Part shown: piece by piece, positions 17,029 to 25,900 of the stretch
Layout: each line of letters begins with the position of its first letter
How positions within the stretch are numbered: the stretch's first letter is position 1
From: Anaerolineales bacterium
GTDB taxonomy: Bacteria; Chloroflexota; Anaerolineae; Anaerolineales; Villigracilaceae
Length of the DNA stretch: 64,000 bases
Direction: 5' to 3'
Assembly: GCA_030583925.1 (NCBI GenBank)
Contig: CP129482.1
Location: 1,922,001-1,986,000, forward strand
The notes under the pieces: model-generated
What the model was told of the DNA's origin: nothing
The model's database searches: none
What the model saw: the letters and a program-made list of their open reading frames with translations, nothing else
Position numbers and translations under genes: made by a program

Positions 17029-17865
17029 TCATAGCCGCGGCGGCGTTATTTGCGTATCAGATAGCCACTCGACTCTTCGGACCTCGACCTCTTCCCCCGA
17101 CAAGATCGGCAGCATGGATTTCAACGCGGCGGGATCGCCCGACGTGAACACTTCGACGATTCCGCGTGCGGATGATTTGCGCCTCCTTCCGCTCGCCTCA
17201 AGCAGACGTTCAACCTGTCTCGCCACAGCGGGAGCCGGGTCGATCACCCGAACGTTTTCCCCGACGATCTCCTGAATCAACGGAATCACGAACGGATAAT
17301 GCGTGCAGCCCAGCACGACCGTGTCAATGTTTTGTTCGAGCATGGGGGTAAGCGCATCCTGTAAAATCTTGCGCGTTTCGCTCCCGTTCAAATTTCCCCG
17401 CTCGATCTGTTGCACGAGACCGCTGCACGTGTTTTGAAACAACTCCACGCCGTTGGCGAACCGCTCCACCACCGACGCGTACAACTCACCCTGAAATGTG
17501 GCTGGCGTGGCAAGGACGCCCACTTTGCCGGTGCGCGTCTGTTCCGCCGCCGGTTTGACCGCCGGTTCCATGCCCACGAATTGAACGAGTGGGAATTTGC
17601 CTCGCAGAAACTTCAGCGCCGCGGCAGAGGCTGTGTTGCATGCGACCACGATGATCTTCGCGTCGCGTTGTAAGAGAAAATTCGTGGTCGCTTCCGAAAA
17701 ATCCCGAATCTGATCCATCGGGCGCGGACCGTAGGGGATGTGTCCCTGATCGCCGAAGTACAAGATGTTTTCGTTCGGCGTCTGTTTGCGGATCGCTCGA
17801 AGCACGGAAAGCCCGCCCACGCCTGAGTCAAAGATGCCGATGGGGGAATCTGGCTTTGAATCCAT
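17029..17865 (-). CDS. murI: Glutamate racemase
   Basis: 278 residues. MurI makes D-glutamate for peptidoglycan. The N-terminal IGIFDSGVGGLSVLRAI has the catalytic Asp region. The two catalytic cysteines are near residue 75 in VVACNTASAAAL and near 185 in VLGCTHYPF. It is convergent with the small membrane-protein gene, with only 2 bases between stops. Presence of murI argues for a peptidoglycan wall in this organism. Confidence 0.95.
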   Translation of the reverse strand: MDSKPDSPIGIFDSGVGGLSVLRAIRKQTPNENILYFGDQGHIPYGPRPMDQIRDFSEATTNFLLQRDAKIIVVACNTASAAALKFLRGKFPLVQFVGMEPAVKPAAEQTRTGKVGVLATPATFQGELYASVVERFANGVELFQNTCSGLVQQIERGNLNGSETRKILQDALTPMLEQNIDTVVLGCTHYPFVIPLIQEIVGENVRVIDPAPAVARQVERLLEASGRRRKSSARGIVEVFTSGDPAALKSMLPILSGEEVEVRRVEWLSDTQITPPRL

Positions 17866-17872
17866 GCTGAGA

Positions 17873-17878
17873 AGTATA
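17873..17878 (-). promoter_or_regulatory. Leaderless-type -10 box of murI
   Basis: On the minus strand TATACT is followed by 7 bases and the ATG at 17865, without a Shine-Dalgarno. This matches the spacing seen at moaC, trmFO and the amidotransferase gene. Confidence 0.55.
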
Positions 17879-17929
17879 TCCTATGAGATGATGCGGAGTT
17901 CAACTGCCGCATCATCTCTGGTGTCAACT

Positions 17930-18871
17930 TTAGCGTTTGAAGAAATCTGTAGGAAAGTCCGGCGGTTGAAGCCAGCCCAACAGCCCATGTTTGGAGGGCG
18001 GGTGAGAGGGCGGCTTTTCAAACCAAACGAGCAAGAGGCTAAACCCCAGACCAACGAGTCCGATCCATTGCAAGCCGGTAAAGTTTTCCCCGAGGATGAT
18101 GTGGCTAAACACAAGGGCGATGATCAACTCCGCCAGTCCAAGAAGAGCCGTTTGCATCCCGCCGATGTGCTTGACGCCCATGAAGAGGGTGAGGCGTGAG
18201 AAGAACGTCACCGCAGTCAGCATCAAGACGGGAGTCCATTCCGCCGCTTTTCCCGGCGGACTGCCATCGAATGCGAAGTAAACCGGCACGACCACAGCGC
18301 TCATGGCAAGGAGGGTGTACACGGTCACTGTGGGGGCTGGCACGTCGTACAACGCGCGTTGGTTGATGGGCAGGTGGAGCGCATACAGCGCCGCGGCAAC
18401 CAGCATGAATAAAACGCCGATTGGGTCAATTGCTCCGGTGGTCCCGCGCGTCAGAAAAAAAACGGCGACGATCGCAATCCCGATCCGTGTGACGGTGAGG
18501 CGTGTGGGGGGCTGGCGATCCAATTGAAGCCAGAACGCGACGAAGAACGGATATAGCGAATATAACAATTGCGCGACGCTGGCGTTTAATCGGCTCAAGC
18601 CGATGTAATAGAAAATCGAGCCAAGACCGTTGATCGCTCCGGCTAACATGGTGATGTATAGCGCGGCTGGGTAAATATATAATGCGCGGCGATTGAAAAT
18701 GGCAAAGATCAAGACGAGCAACAGAGCCGCAATGCTCGTGCGCAATGCGACAACGGCAAACGGCGAGAATTGATCCGCGCCCATGGCGGCTTTACCGAAT
18801 ACCGGAGCCAACCCAAGGAACACTGCAGATAATAATGCCGCGTTGATGCCTTTTAGCCTGATCTCATGCAT
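17930..18871 (-). CDS. EamA/DMT-family transporter
   Basis: About 313 residues from the chosen ATG at 18871. Ten hydrophobic segments form two EamA repeats, for example NAALLSAVFLGLAPVFGKAAM at the start and a second repeat beginning with ALYALHLPINQRAL. Members export metabolites such as amino acids; the substrate is not predictable. The longer open frame (to 19048) would add 59 residues that run through a dispersed repeat, so the later start is preferred. It lies 65 bases upstream of murI on the same strand. Confidence 0.88.
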   Translation of the reverse strand: MHEIRLKGINAALLSAVFLGLAPVFGKAAMGADQFSPFAVVALRTSIAALLLVLIFAIFNRRALYIYPAALYITMLAGAINGLGSIFYYIGLSRLNASVAQLLYSLYPFFVAFWLQLDRQPPTRLTVTRIGIAIVAVFFLTRGTTGAIDPIGVLFMLVAAALYALHLPINQRALYDVPAPTVTVYTLLAMSAVVVPVYFAFDGSPPGKAAEWTPVLMLTAVTFFSRLTLFMGVKHIGGMQTALLGLAELIIALVFSHIILGENFTGLQWIGLVGLGFSLLLVWFEKPPSHPPSKHGLLGWLQPPDFPTDFFKR

Positions 18872-18938
18872 GATGTTTGTTTCTGCGTACCGAAGCAGGT
18901 ATCTTGATTTGGACTCTTGCATAAGTGTTTCTTGCTCC

Positions 18939-19002
18939 GCCACAGAGACCACTGAGACCGTTGCGAAAACCTCTTTTTCTCTGTGTTCACTGTGGCAGAT
19001 GG
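18939..19002. repeat. Dispersed inverted repeat upstream of the EamA gene
   Basis: GCCACAGAGACCACTGAGAC and TCTCTGTGTTCACTGTGGC form an imperfect inverted repeat. It resembles the 11771-11823 element. It separates the sensory operon from the EamA gene. Confidence 0.55.
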
Positions 19003-19054
19003 ACTTTTGCAAGAGATCTATTGGCTTGCGCAGGAAATTTTCCCGCATTTTGGT

Positions 19055-20731
19055 TCATCGGATCAACGAACGGACTTCATCGAGGAAATCGTCGTTTAGG
19101 AAATCGCCTTTTTGCATCAGCGATTGGATCTGCCCTTGCAAACGGCTTTTTTCGTTGACGGTCAACTCTTTTGCCGTAGCGACGATGACCGGGATGTTCG
19201 CCGTTTCGGGTTTACTGCGCAGGGCGTCCAACACGGCGAAGCCGTCCACTTCGGGCATCATCAGGTCAAGGATGACGATGTCGGGATGTTCGCGGTTGAC
19301 AAGCTCGATGGCTTCGCGTCCGTCCACGGCTTCGAAGATCTCGAAATCTCCCTGCGACTGCAAAATGCGCCGGATCAAGCGGCGGGCTTCCGGGCTGTCG
19401 TCTACCACCGCTACACGCGGGAAACGGCTTGGCGTCACGTTGTTGAGCGCGGCGAGCAAACCTTCCTGCGGAGTTTCGGATTGAGCCATCACACGCGGAT
19501 AATCTACATCCCGCGTCCAGTTTTCGTCGAACAGGAACTGTTCGGCAGGAAGCGTATGACCTGTGCAATTGACCACGACCGTATCCGTCGGTTTGATAAC
19601 GCCGGATCGAACGAGTTTGAACAAGCCTGCAAATGCAACGCCAGCCGCTGGTTCGGCTGAAATCCCCTCGAGTTTTGCCAGCACGTGCATCGCGCGAAAT
19701 GCGTCATCATCGGAAACGCTTTCGAATGTCCCGTTCGTTTCCATCACCTGTTTCCGAAGCATCGTATACGTTCGACCGGGGTCGCCGGTGGCGAGCGTTT
19801 CGATGCGTGTGTTCGGCGAAAGGACCGGTTCTGCCTTTTCGAGTCCTCGTTTCCAGCCGTCCACCATCGGCGCACAGCCGTCTGCTTGGATGGGCGCCAA
19901 CGCCGGAATGCGATCAATGACTCCAAGTTGTTTCAACTCGCGGAATCCTTTGTACACGCCAACGGGTCCCATACCTCCGCTGACGGCTTGGATGTACCAA
20001 TCGGGCGTTCGCCATTTTGGCGCGCTCTCGGTGGATTGCGAAGGCGCGCCTTCTTCCATGGTGAGCTGTTCCGCGATCTCGAAGGCGATGGTCTTCATCG
20101 CTTCCACAGCGGTGACGGTGCGCGCGCCCATGTCTTGATACAACCCGCGTTGACGCGCGAACTCCGCCGCGACCTGCTTTGCTTGATCGTATGAACCGGT
20201 GATCTTCACCACCTGACTCCCGTATAAGGCGATCTCACGCATCTTTACGCCGGGGACGAGGCTGGTGACAAACGCCCACAGTTTGATCCCAGCCCGCGCG
20301 GCGTACGCGGAAAGCGCGATGGCTACGTTTCCCGTCGAGGCGGCGACCATTTCGGTGACCCCGCCTTCCTTCAGCGCGGCGATCGTGACCGCGGCTTGCC
20401 GGTCCTTGAAGGAGGAGGTCGGTCCCTGCCGCTCGTCTTTGATATACAGGTTTGGCAGTCCGAGCATGTTGCCAAGGTTGGCGGCTTTGATGAGCGGAGT
20501 GCCGCCTTCGCCGAGGCGCAAGGTGGGGTTGGGCGCGTGAATTGGAAGCAGTTCGCGATACCGCCACAAATCGAACGGGCGGTTGGCTATTTCGGCGGGA
20601 AAACTTTTCGCAACTTCGTCGAGGTTGTATTCCGCTTCGCGCCATTGGCTGTTGCAGTTGGGGCAGTGCATGGAACGCGGCATGAATGGCGCGGCGTGCC
20701 CGCAATCGAGACATCGTATGACAAATAACAT
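19055..20731 (-). CDS. Threonine synthase fused to a response-regulator receiver domain
   Basis: 558 residues in one uninterrupted frame. Residues 1-430 are a PLP fold-type II threonine synthase: an N-terminal Cys4 ribbon (CLDCGH...CPNC), the PLP lysine near 105 in PTSSFKDRQA, AASTGNVAIALSAYAA and SGGMGPVGVYKGF. Residues about 440-556 are a complete receiver with VVDDSPEARRLI, the phospho-acceptor Asp near 486 in IVILDLMMPEVDG, VIVATA and a Lys in LMQKGDF. The usual enzyme (thrC) makes threonine from phosphohomoserine. Here a phosphorylation-controlled enzyme is suggested. It is the last gene of the sensory operon, 45 bases after the hybrid kinase. Confidence 0.9.
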   Translation of the reverse strand: MLFVIRCLDCGHAAPFMPRSMHCPNCNSQWREAEYNLDEVAKSFPAEIANRPFDLWRYRELLPIHAPNPTLRLGEGGTPLIKAANLGNMLGLPNLYIKDERQGPTSSFKDRQAAVTIAALKEGGVTEMVAASTGNVAIALSAYAARAGIKLWAFVTSLVPGVKMREIALYGSQVVKITGSYDQAKQVAAEFARQRGLYQDMGARTVTAVEAMKTIAFEIAEQLTMEEGAPSQSTESAPKWRTPDWYIQAVSGGMGPVGVYKGFRELKQLGVIDRIPALAPIQADGCAPMVDGWKRGLEKAEPVLSPNTRIETLATGDPGRTYTMLRKQVMETNGTFESVSDDDAFRAMHVLAKLEGISAEPAAGVAFAGLFKLVRSGVIKPTDTVVVNCTGHTLPAEQFLFDENWTRDVDYPRVMAQSETPQEGLLAALNNVTPSRFPRVAVVDDSPEARRLIRRILQSQGDFEIFEAVDGREAIELVNREHPDIVILDLMMPEVDGFAVLDALRSKPETANIPVIVATAKELTVNEKSRLQGQIQSLMQKGDFLNDDFLDEVRSLIR

Positions 20732-20776
20732 TCTATTATTTATTGAGGACCTTTTCTGAAGAGTTTCTCACGCCGA

Positions 20777-23700
20777 TCAGCCTAGAACTTCAAGCGCCTG
20801 CTCGATACCGGAGATCAATTCGCCTTCTTTGAGCGAGCCTTTCAAGAGCAGGCGTTTCCCGAAATCTTGCAGTTGTTTTTGTTGTTCCTCGTTCAAGCCG
20901 CCGCCGCTGATGACGAGCACCGGCAAGTTGCGAAGGCTTGGGTCTTCGCGCAGTTTTTCAAGTACGGTAAAGCCGTCCCATTCGGGCATGAAGAGGTCGA
21001 GGATGACGGCATGTGGCGGATTTTCTTTGATCGCTTCCCAACCTTGCCTGCCGCCTTCGGCTACCGCGACTTCGTACTTTCCATTTGCGCCAAGGATCTT
21101 TTGGATGAGCCGCCGATCTTCCGGGCTGTCGTCAATGACGAGGATGTTGTGGATCTGTCCTTTTTTATCCAAGCGGCTCATCGCGTGGACGAGGTCTTCC
21201 TCCAAAATGGGTTTGGTCAGGTAATCTGCCGCGCCGAGGTTGAAGCCTTTGTCCGCTTGTTCGAGGATGGAGCAGATGATGACGGGGATGTCGCGGGTAG
21301 CCGGATCAGACTTCAAGTCGGAAAGAAGCGTCCATCCGTCAATGTTGGGCATCATCACGTCGAGGGTGATCGCGTGCGGCTGGATGGCGGTGATCCGATC
21401 CTTTGCGCCTTTTGCGTCAATGAACGGGATGACGTAATATCCCTGTGGGGCAAGATAGCGCTCGTACAAGCTAATAACCTTGGGGTCGTCGTCTATTGCG
21501 ATGACCACTTTTCGGTCGGCCGGAATTTCATCCAGCGGCTGGTTGTACGGCTGGAGGGTGAACCAGAACGTGGAGCCTTTGCCTACTTCGCTGTCAACGC
21601 CGATGCGCCCACCGTGTAGTTGGACGAGGTTGGCGCAGATGGATAGTCCCAAGCCGGTGCCGCCGCTTTTGCGCGTGGCAGAGCCGTCCACTTGCGAGAA
21701 CGCTTTAAACAGTTTATCCTGATCTTCCAGCGAGATGCCGGGACCCGTATCGGTCACGCGGATCAAAACTTCCGTCTTTCCATCCTGACCCTTTTGGTTG
21801 TGCGCTTCCACTTTGATCGCGCCTTCGTCGGTGAATTTCGATGCGTTCGAGAGCAGGTTGATGAAGATCTGGCGGATGCGCATGGCGTCGCCGCGTACCG
21901 TGTTCGTGCCTGCGGATACGTTCGAAACCAGTTGTATGGGTTTTTCCTTGACCAAGCCTTTTGCTGTGGAAAGCACGCTTTGGATCATGTCGGCGAGGTT
22001 GACTTCCTCGAAGTTCAGTTCCATCTTGCCAGCTTCGATGCGGGCGAGGTCTAGCACATCGTTGATCAGTCCGAGCAGGTGCTGACCGGAATTGTAGATG
22101 GCGGTCAGATCCTGTTGTTGCATGTCGGTGATCGGACCGTCAATGCCTTTCAAGATCACGCGCGAGAAGCCGATGATGGAGTTGAGCGGCGTGCGTAATT
22201 CATGACTCATGTTCGCCAGGAACTGGCTCTTGAGTTTGTCCACTTCGCGCAGGTCTTTGATCAGTTGTTGCGAGAGTTCGTACGAGCGAGCGTTGTCAAT
22301 CGCCACCGCCACTTGATCGCTCAGGAGTTGCAAGACAGAGATGTCGTCTTCGGTGAAAGCGCTTACCTGATCAGAATGTAGGTCAAGGATGGCGACGATG
22401 CGTGCGCCGATGCGTAATGGGATGACCGCCTCGGACCGGGTTTCTGGCAGAAGCGGGTGCGGTTCATACAACGGTTCGGCGCGCACATCCTCGATCAAAT
22501 TCACTTTGCCCGATTCTGCTACCGACCCTACCAAAGTTTGCGAGCCGACCCCGACAGAATGTTTTGAGGCGAGTAGCTGTTCGCCCGCTTCGCCGGTCGC
22601 GCTGCGAAGCGCCGCGTTGAAGCCGGTCTCTTCCATGCTGTACATTGCCGCAAAGTAAAGTCCAAACTCATCTTTCACGCGGCTCACGGTTTCGGTGAAG
22701 ATCCTGTCCAAGTCGAGTGTTGACGTAACGAGTCTGCCGATCTCGGCGGAAATGGCAAGATATTTATTGCGGCGTTGGAGGATTTCCTCTGAATGTTTGC
22801 GCTCGGTGATATCGCGCGCGACCCAAAACACCTCGTTGTCGTTGAGCCGCGAGAGGTTGGCAAGGAACCAGTACACCTGACCCTCGATCGGCAATTGATA
22901 TTCGATTTGGACCGCCTCGTTCGTGTCAAGGGCTTTCTGAATCGCCTCGTGGAACGGTCTGTGAGTTTCGGGGGGGAGTAACTCATCCATGCGTTTGCCG
23001 AGCATCTCCTCCGGCGGGAGGAAGAGACGCGAGGGGTTGGTCGGCGCAATACGGACGTATCGCGTATCTCGATCCACAACTAACACCACATCCTGCATGG
23101 AGGTGAATAGCGCACGCAAGTCGGCTTCGGATTTTGCCAGCGCTTCCCTTGCCAGCAACCGTTCTATGGATGCCGCAATCTGATTTCCGAGAACGTTCAG
23201 AGTTTCCTGATGCTGGGGCGTGATGCGAATGGATGCGTCGTACGATTGAATCGCCATCACGCCGCGGATTGCCGTTTCGCTTCTCAAGGGGATGCCCAGC
23301 CAGTTTACGCTGGTTGTGCCTCCGCTCACCACCTCGCCCGAAGCGACGAGTTCCGCATAGATTTCCGGCGTGGTCCTCAACGTCTTGCCGGTGCGTATGA
23401 CGTAACTTGTTAGACCTCTGCCGAGTTTGCGCGGCGACATAGATTGATTGTATTCGTCCACATAGTAGGGAAACGTCAACCAGTCGTTTTGAGCGTCGTA
23501 CAATGCGAGATAGAAATTCTTTGCGGGCGCGAGCGTTCCAACCGCTTGATGAATTGCCCGGATAAGTTCCTCGATGGTCGAAGCGGTCAGTGTGGCGTCT
23601 GAAATTTGCGTTTCAGCGGCTTGGATCAATTCATTTGTCTTGCGTTCAGTAATGTCGCGGGCGACCCAAAAGACCTCGGTTTCGTTCAGCCGCGAGAGAT

Positions 23701-25900
23701 TGGCAAGAAACCAATACTCCTGCCCTTCGATGGGCAGCTTATATTCGACTTGAACGGTCTCCTTCGTTTCAAGGGCTTTCTGGATTCCCTCGTGGAGTAG
23801 TTTGTAGGCGTCGGGCGGCAGCACCTCGTCCATGCGCTTGCCGAGGATATCCTCCGGTAGGAGGAAGTGACGCGAAGGGTTTGTCGGCGCAATGCGAACG
23901 TAGCGCGCATCCCGATCCACGACTGAGACCATATCCTGCATGGAGGTGAACAGCGCGCGCAGTTCCTCTTCCGATCGCTGTGTGTTTTCGAACAGCGTTG
24001 AGTTCTGAACGGAAGTCTGAATCTGGGCAAGGATGCTTTCGATGAGGCTCCGGTCATGGTCCGCAATGCGGTGGTACGGGTCGGTAAAATCAATTCCGAG
24101 CGTACCGATCAACTCCTTGCCGACGATGAGGGGCCAAATAAACAGGCTTTGCGTGCCGCGTTCGCGCATGATCTCTCGGATATCGGCGGTCAGCGGATTG
24201 TTGAGCGTGTCGTTGATGAACAATGGCTGTCGGGTAGAGAGGACCCTTTCGGCAGTTGGGTTTCCTTGGATCGGCAACCGGATGCCTACGCCTCCCTTGC
24301 CGTTCTCCAACGGCGCGTCTGCCATGACAACCAGTTGGTTCGCCTCTTTATCAATGATCGCGATCCCTACATGCAGGGCGAAGGTGATATCGGCGATTTC
24401 GGATGCGATCGTTTGAAGGTTTTTCCCCAGATCCAATGTCTGCGATAATTCGGTGACGAGACGATTCATGCGCGCGGTGTCTTCTGCGCGCTGTTGAGTT
24501 TCCTGAAAGAGGCGGGCGTTTTCGATCGCAATGGCGGTCTGACGCGAAAGGCTCGTCAAGAAGTCGAGTTCTGCCTGCGTAAATTCGCGTCCTTCGCCGA
24601 CGCGCCAGACCGCAAGTAAGCCGGTCACGCGGTCGCCGGAGAGAACCGGTACGCCCATCAAATGCTCGAACGCGACACCTTTCTCGGTCCCGGGAACCGG
24701 GATTCCTTCAGTGTTTTTATCTACATGGTTGAAGATGGCGCCGTTATGTTGTAAAACGATCTTGCCGAGGACGCCCTCGCCGCGGTTGACGTGATCCTCC
24801 TTGATTTCTTTCGCGTCCAAGCCCACAGCGGCAATGGCTTGCCATTTTTCGCCGGTGCCGACCGGCAAATAAGCGGAAGTTGTTGTGGCTTGCAGAAGAT
24901 TGTAGGCATAGAAGGCGATCTTCTCAAGAATCACAGCGAGATCGAACGACGACGAGATTTCGCGCCCAACTTCTGCCAGGGCGGTAGTTTCCTGTGCCCT
25001 GCGTTGTGCTTCCTCGAATAGGCGCGCGTTTTCAATGGCGATCGCCGCTTGATTGGCGAACGATGTTAGAAGTTCTAGATCATGCTGGCTGTATTTATTC
25101 GGAGTGGCGTAATCTTGGATCGCGATGACGCCCAAAACATTGTCGCTTGCAATGAGCGGGACGCCAAGAAACGACAACGCCGGTTCCCCGACGGGAGTTT
25201 CGCCGTGTTCCAGCATCCATTGATCGCTTCCGTTCGAGATCAGGACATGCTCACGCGTCCGAATAATATGCCCCGTGATACCCTTGCCCAACGGCAGGCG
25301 AGTGATCGAGCGGTCCACAACCGACTCGGAGACATTGCGCGGAAATACGACCTCGTTCTTCGCCTTATCGTAAAACGCGACATAGAAATTCTTTGCATCG
25401 AACAAGCGCGAGATGCCGTTGTAGGTGATCTCGGTGATCTGATCAAAGTTCAACGTAGCGGCAAACGCTTGCCCCACTTCGTTCAGAACCGAAACCTCGG
25501 TCGCCCGTGATTCCGTTTCCTTGAACAAGCGCGCATTCTCGAGCGCCAGAGACAGTTGGTCCACCACCTGACGGACCAGCAATTCATCGTCCGGCGTCCA
25601 TTTCGTTCCCTGCGCGTCGTCCAACACCTGCAAAGTTGCCCAGTTATTTTGTCCCGCTTGAAACGCCAGCGAGATGGCTTCGTGATTTGCCGGAACGCGT
25701 TGGATCAACTCTACGGGGCGCGTAGGAGGAGAAATGCTTACGCTTCTCTCCGCTTGGGGAGGCTGTTGCGCGCTAGGCGGCGTTTCCTCCACCACCGGCT
25801 TGGGGCGCGGCGCGCGCTTCGGCTTGGAAGAGGTATCTTCCGGCGTAATATTCTGGAATAACTTGTCAAGCCGTTTGGCGGCCGGCTTCTTCTTTGGCAT
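20777..25900 (-). CDS. Giant hybrid histidine kinase (GAF/PAS array, HisKA, HATPase, two REC)
   Basis: 1707 residues, no transmembrane segment seen. A Lys/Pro-rich N-terminus (1-60) is followed by a half GAF (about 70-120), GAFs at about 130-290, 303-457 and 477-637, PAS at 647-754, GAF at 763-920, PAS at 927-1034, GAF at 1043-1207, HisKA (phospho-His near 1232, NMSHELRTPLNSIIGF), HATPase_c (GGTGLGLSICANL near 1415) and two receivers (Asp near 1513 in LDVMMPNIDGW and near 1633 in ILDLFMPEWDG). The PAS domains are recent duplicates. It is the only kinase in the 15-gene sensory operon and overlaps the ParA gene by 35 bases. It is the probable hub of the pathway. Confidence 0.93.
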   Translation of the reverse strand: MPKKKPAAKRLDKLFQNITPEDTSSKPKRAPRPKPVVEETPPSAQQPPQAERSVSISPPTRPVELIQRVPANHEAISLAFQAGQNNWATLQVLDDAQGTKWTPDDELLVRQVVDQLSLALENARLFKETESRATEVSVLNEVGQAFAATLNFDQITEITYNGISRLFDAKNFYVAFYDKAKNEVVFPRNVSESVVDRSITRLPLGKGITGHIIRTREHVLISNGSDQWMLEHGETPVGEPALSFLGVPLIASDNVLGVIAIQDYATPNKYSQHDLELLTSFANQAAIAIENARLFEEAQRRAQETTALAEVGREISSSFDLAVILEKIAFYAYNLLQATTTSAYLPVGTGEKWQAIAAVGLDAKEIKEDHVNRGEGVLGKIVLQHNGAIFNHVDKNTEGIPVPGTEKGVAFEHLMGVPVLSGDRVTGLLAVWRVGEGREFTQAELDFLTSLSRQTAIAIENARLFQETQQRAEDTARMNRLVTELSQTLDLGKNLQTIASEIADITFALHVGIAIIDKEANQLVVMADAPLENGKGGVGIRLPIQGNPTAERVLSTRQPLFINDTLNNPLTADIREIMRERGTQSLFIWPLIVGKELIGTLGIDFTDPYHRIADHDRSLIESILAQIQTSVQNSTLFENTQRSEEELRALFTSMQDMVSVVDRDARYVRIAPTNPSRHFLLPEDILGKRMDEVLPPDAYKLLHEGIQKALETKETVQVEYKLPIEGQEYWFLANLSRLNETEVFWVARDITERKTNELIQAAETQISDATLTASTIEELIRAIHQAVGTLAPAKNFYLALYDAQNDWLTFPYYVDEYNQSMSPRKLGRGLTSYVIRTGKTLRTTPEIYAELVASGEVVSGGTTSVNWLGIPLRSETAIRGVMAIQSYDASIRITPQHQETLNVLGNQIAASIERLLAREALAKSEADLRALFTSMQDVVLVVDRDTRYVRIAPTNPSRLFLPPEEMLGKRMDELLPPETHRPFHEAIQKALDTNEAVQIEYQLPIEGQVYWFLANLSRLNDNEVFWVARDITERKHSEEILQRRNKYLAISAEIGRLVTSTLDLDRIFTETVSRVKDEFGLYFAAMYSMEETGFNAALRSATGEAGEQLLASKHSVGVGSQTLVGSVAESGKVNLIEDVRAEPLYEPHPLLPETRSEAVIPLRIGARIVAILDLHSDQVSAFTEDDISVLQLLSDQVAVAIDNARSYELSQQLIKDLREVDKLKSQFLANMSHELRTPLNSIIGFSRVILKGIDGPITDMQQQDLTAIYNSGQHLLGLINDVLDLARIEAGKMELNFEEVNLADMIQSVLSTAKGLVKEKPIQLVSNVSAGTNTVRGDAMRIRQIFINLLSNASKFTDEGAIKVEAHNQKGQDGKTEVLIRVTDTGPGISLEDQDKLFKAFSQVDGSATRKSGGTGLGLSICANLVQLHGGRIGVDSEVGKGSTFWFTLQPYNQPLDEIPADRKVVIAIDDDPKVISLYERYLAPQGYYVIPFIDAKGAKDRITAIQPHAITLDVMMPNIDGWTLLSDLKSDPATRDIPVIICSILEQADKGFNLGAADYLTKPILEEDLVHAMSRLDKKGQIHNILVIDDSPEDRRLIQKILGANGKYEVAVAEGGRQGWEAIKENPPHAVILDLFMPEWDGFTVLEKLREDPSLRNLPVLVISGGGLNEEQQKQLQDFGKRLLLKGSLKEGELISGIEQALEVLG
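22798..23120 (-). repeat. Intragenic duplicate, PAS copy 2 of the hybrid kinase
   Basis: This segment encodes the PAS domain from LRALFTSMQD to WVARDITERK. It matches the copy at 23639-23962 over about 108 codons with only scattered changes. The downstream shared phrases include YVRIAPTNPSR, PIEGQ and YWFLANLSRLN. Confidence 0.8.
23639..23962 (-). repeat. Intragenic duplicate, PAS copy 1 of the hybrid kinase
   Basis: First copy of the duplicated PAS-coding block. Both copies follow a GAF domain, so the duplicated unit may have been GAF plus PAS. Confidence 0.8.
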
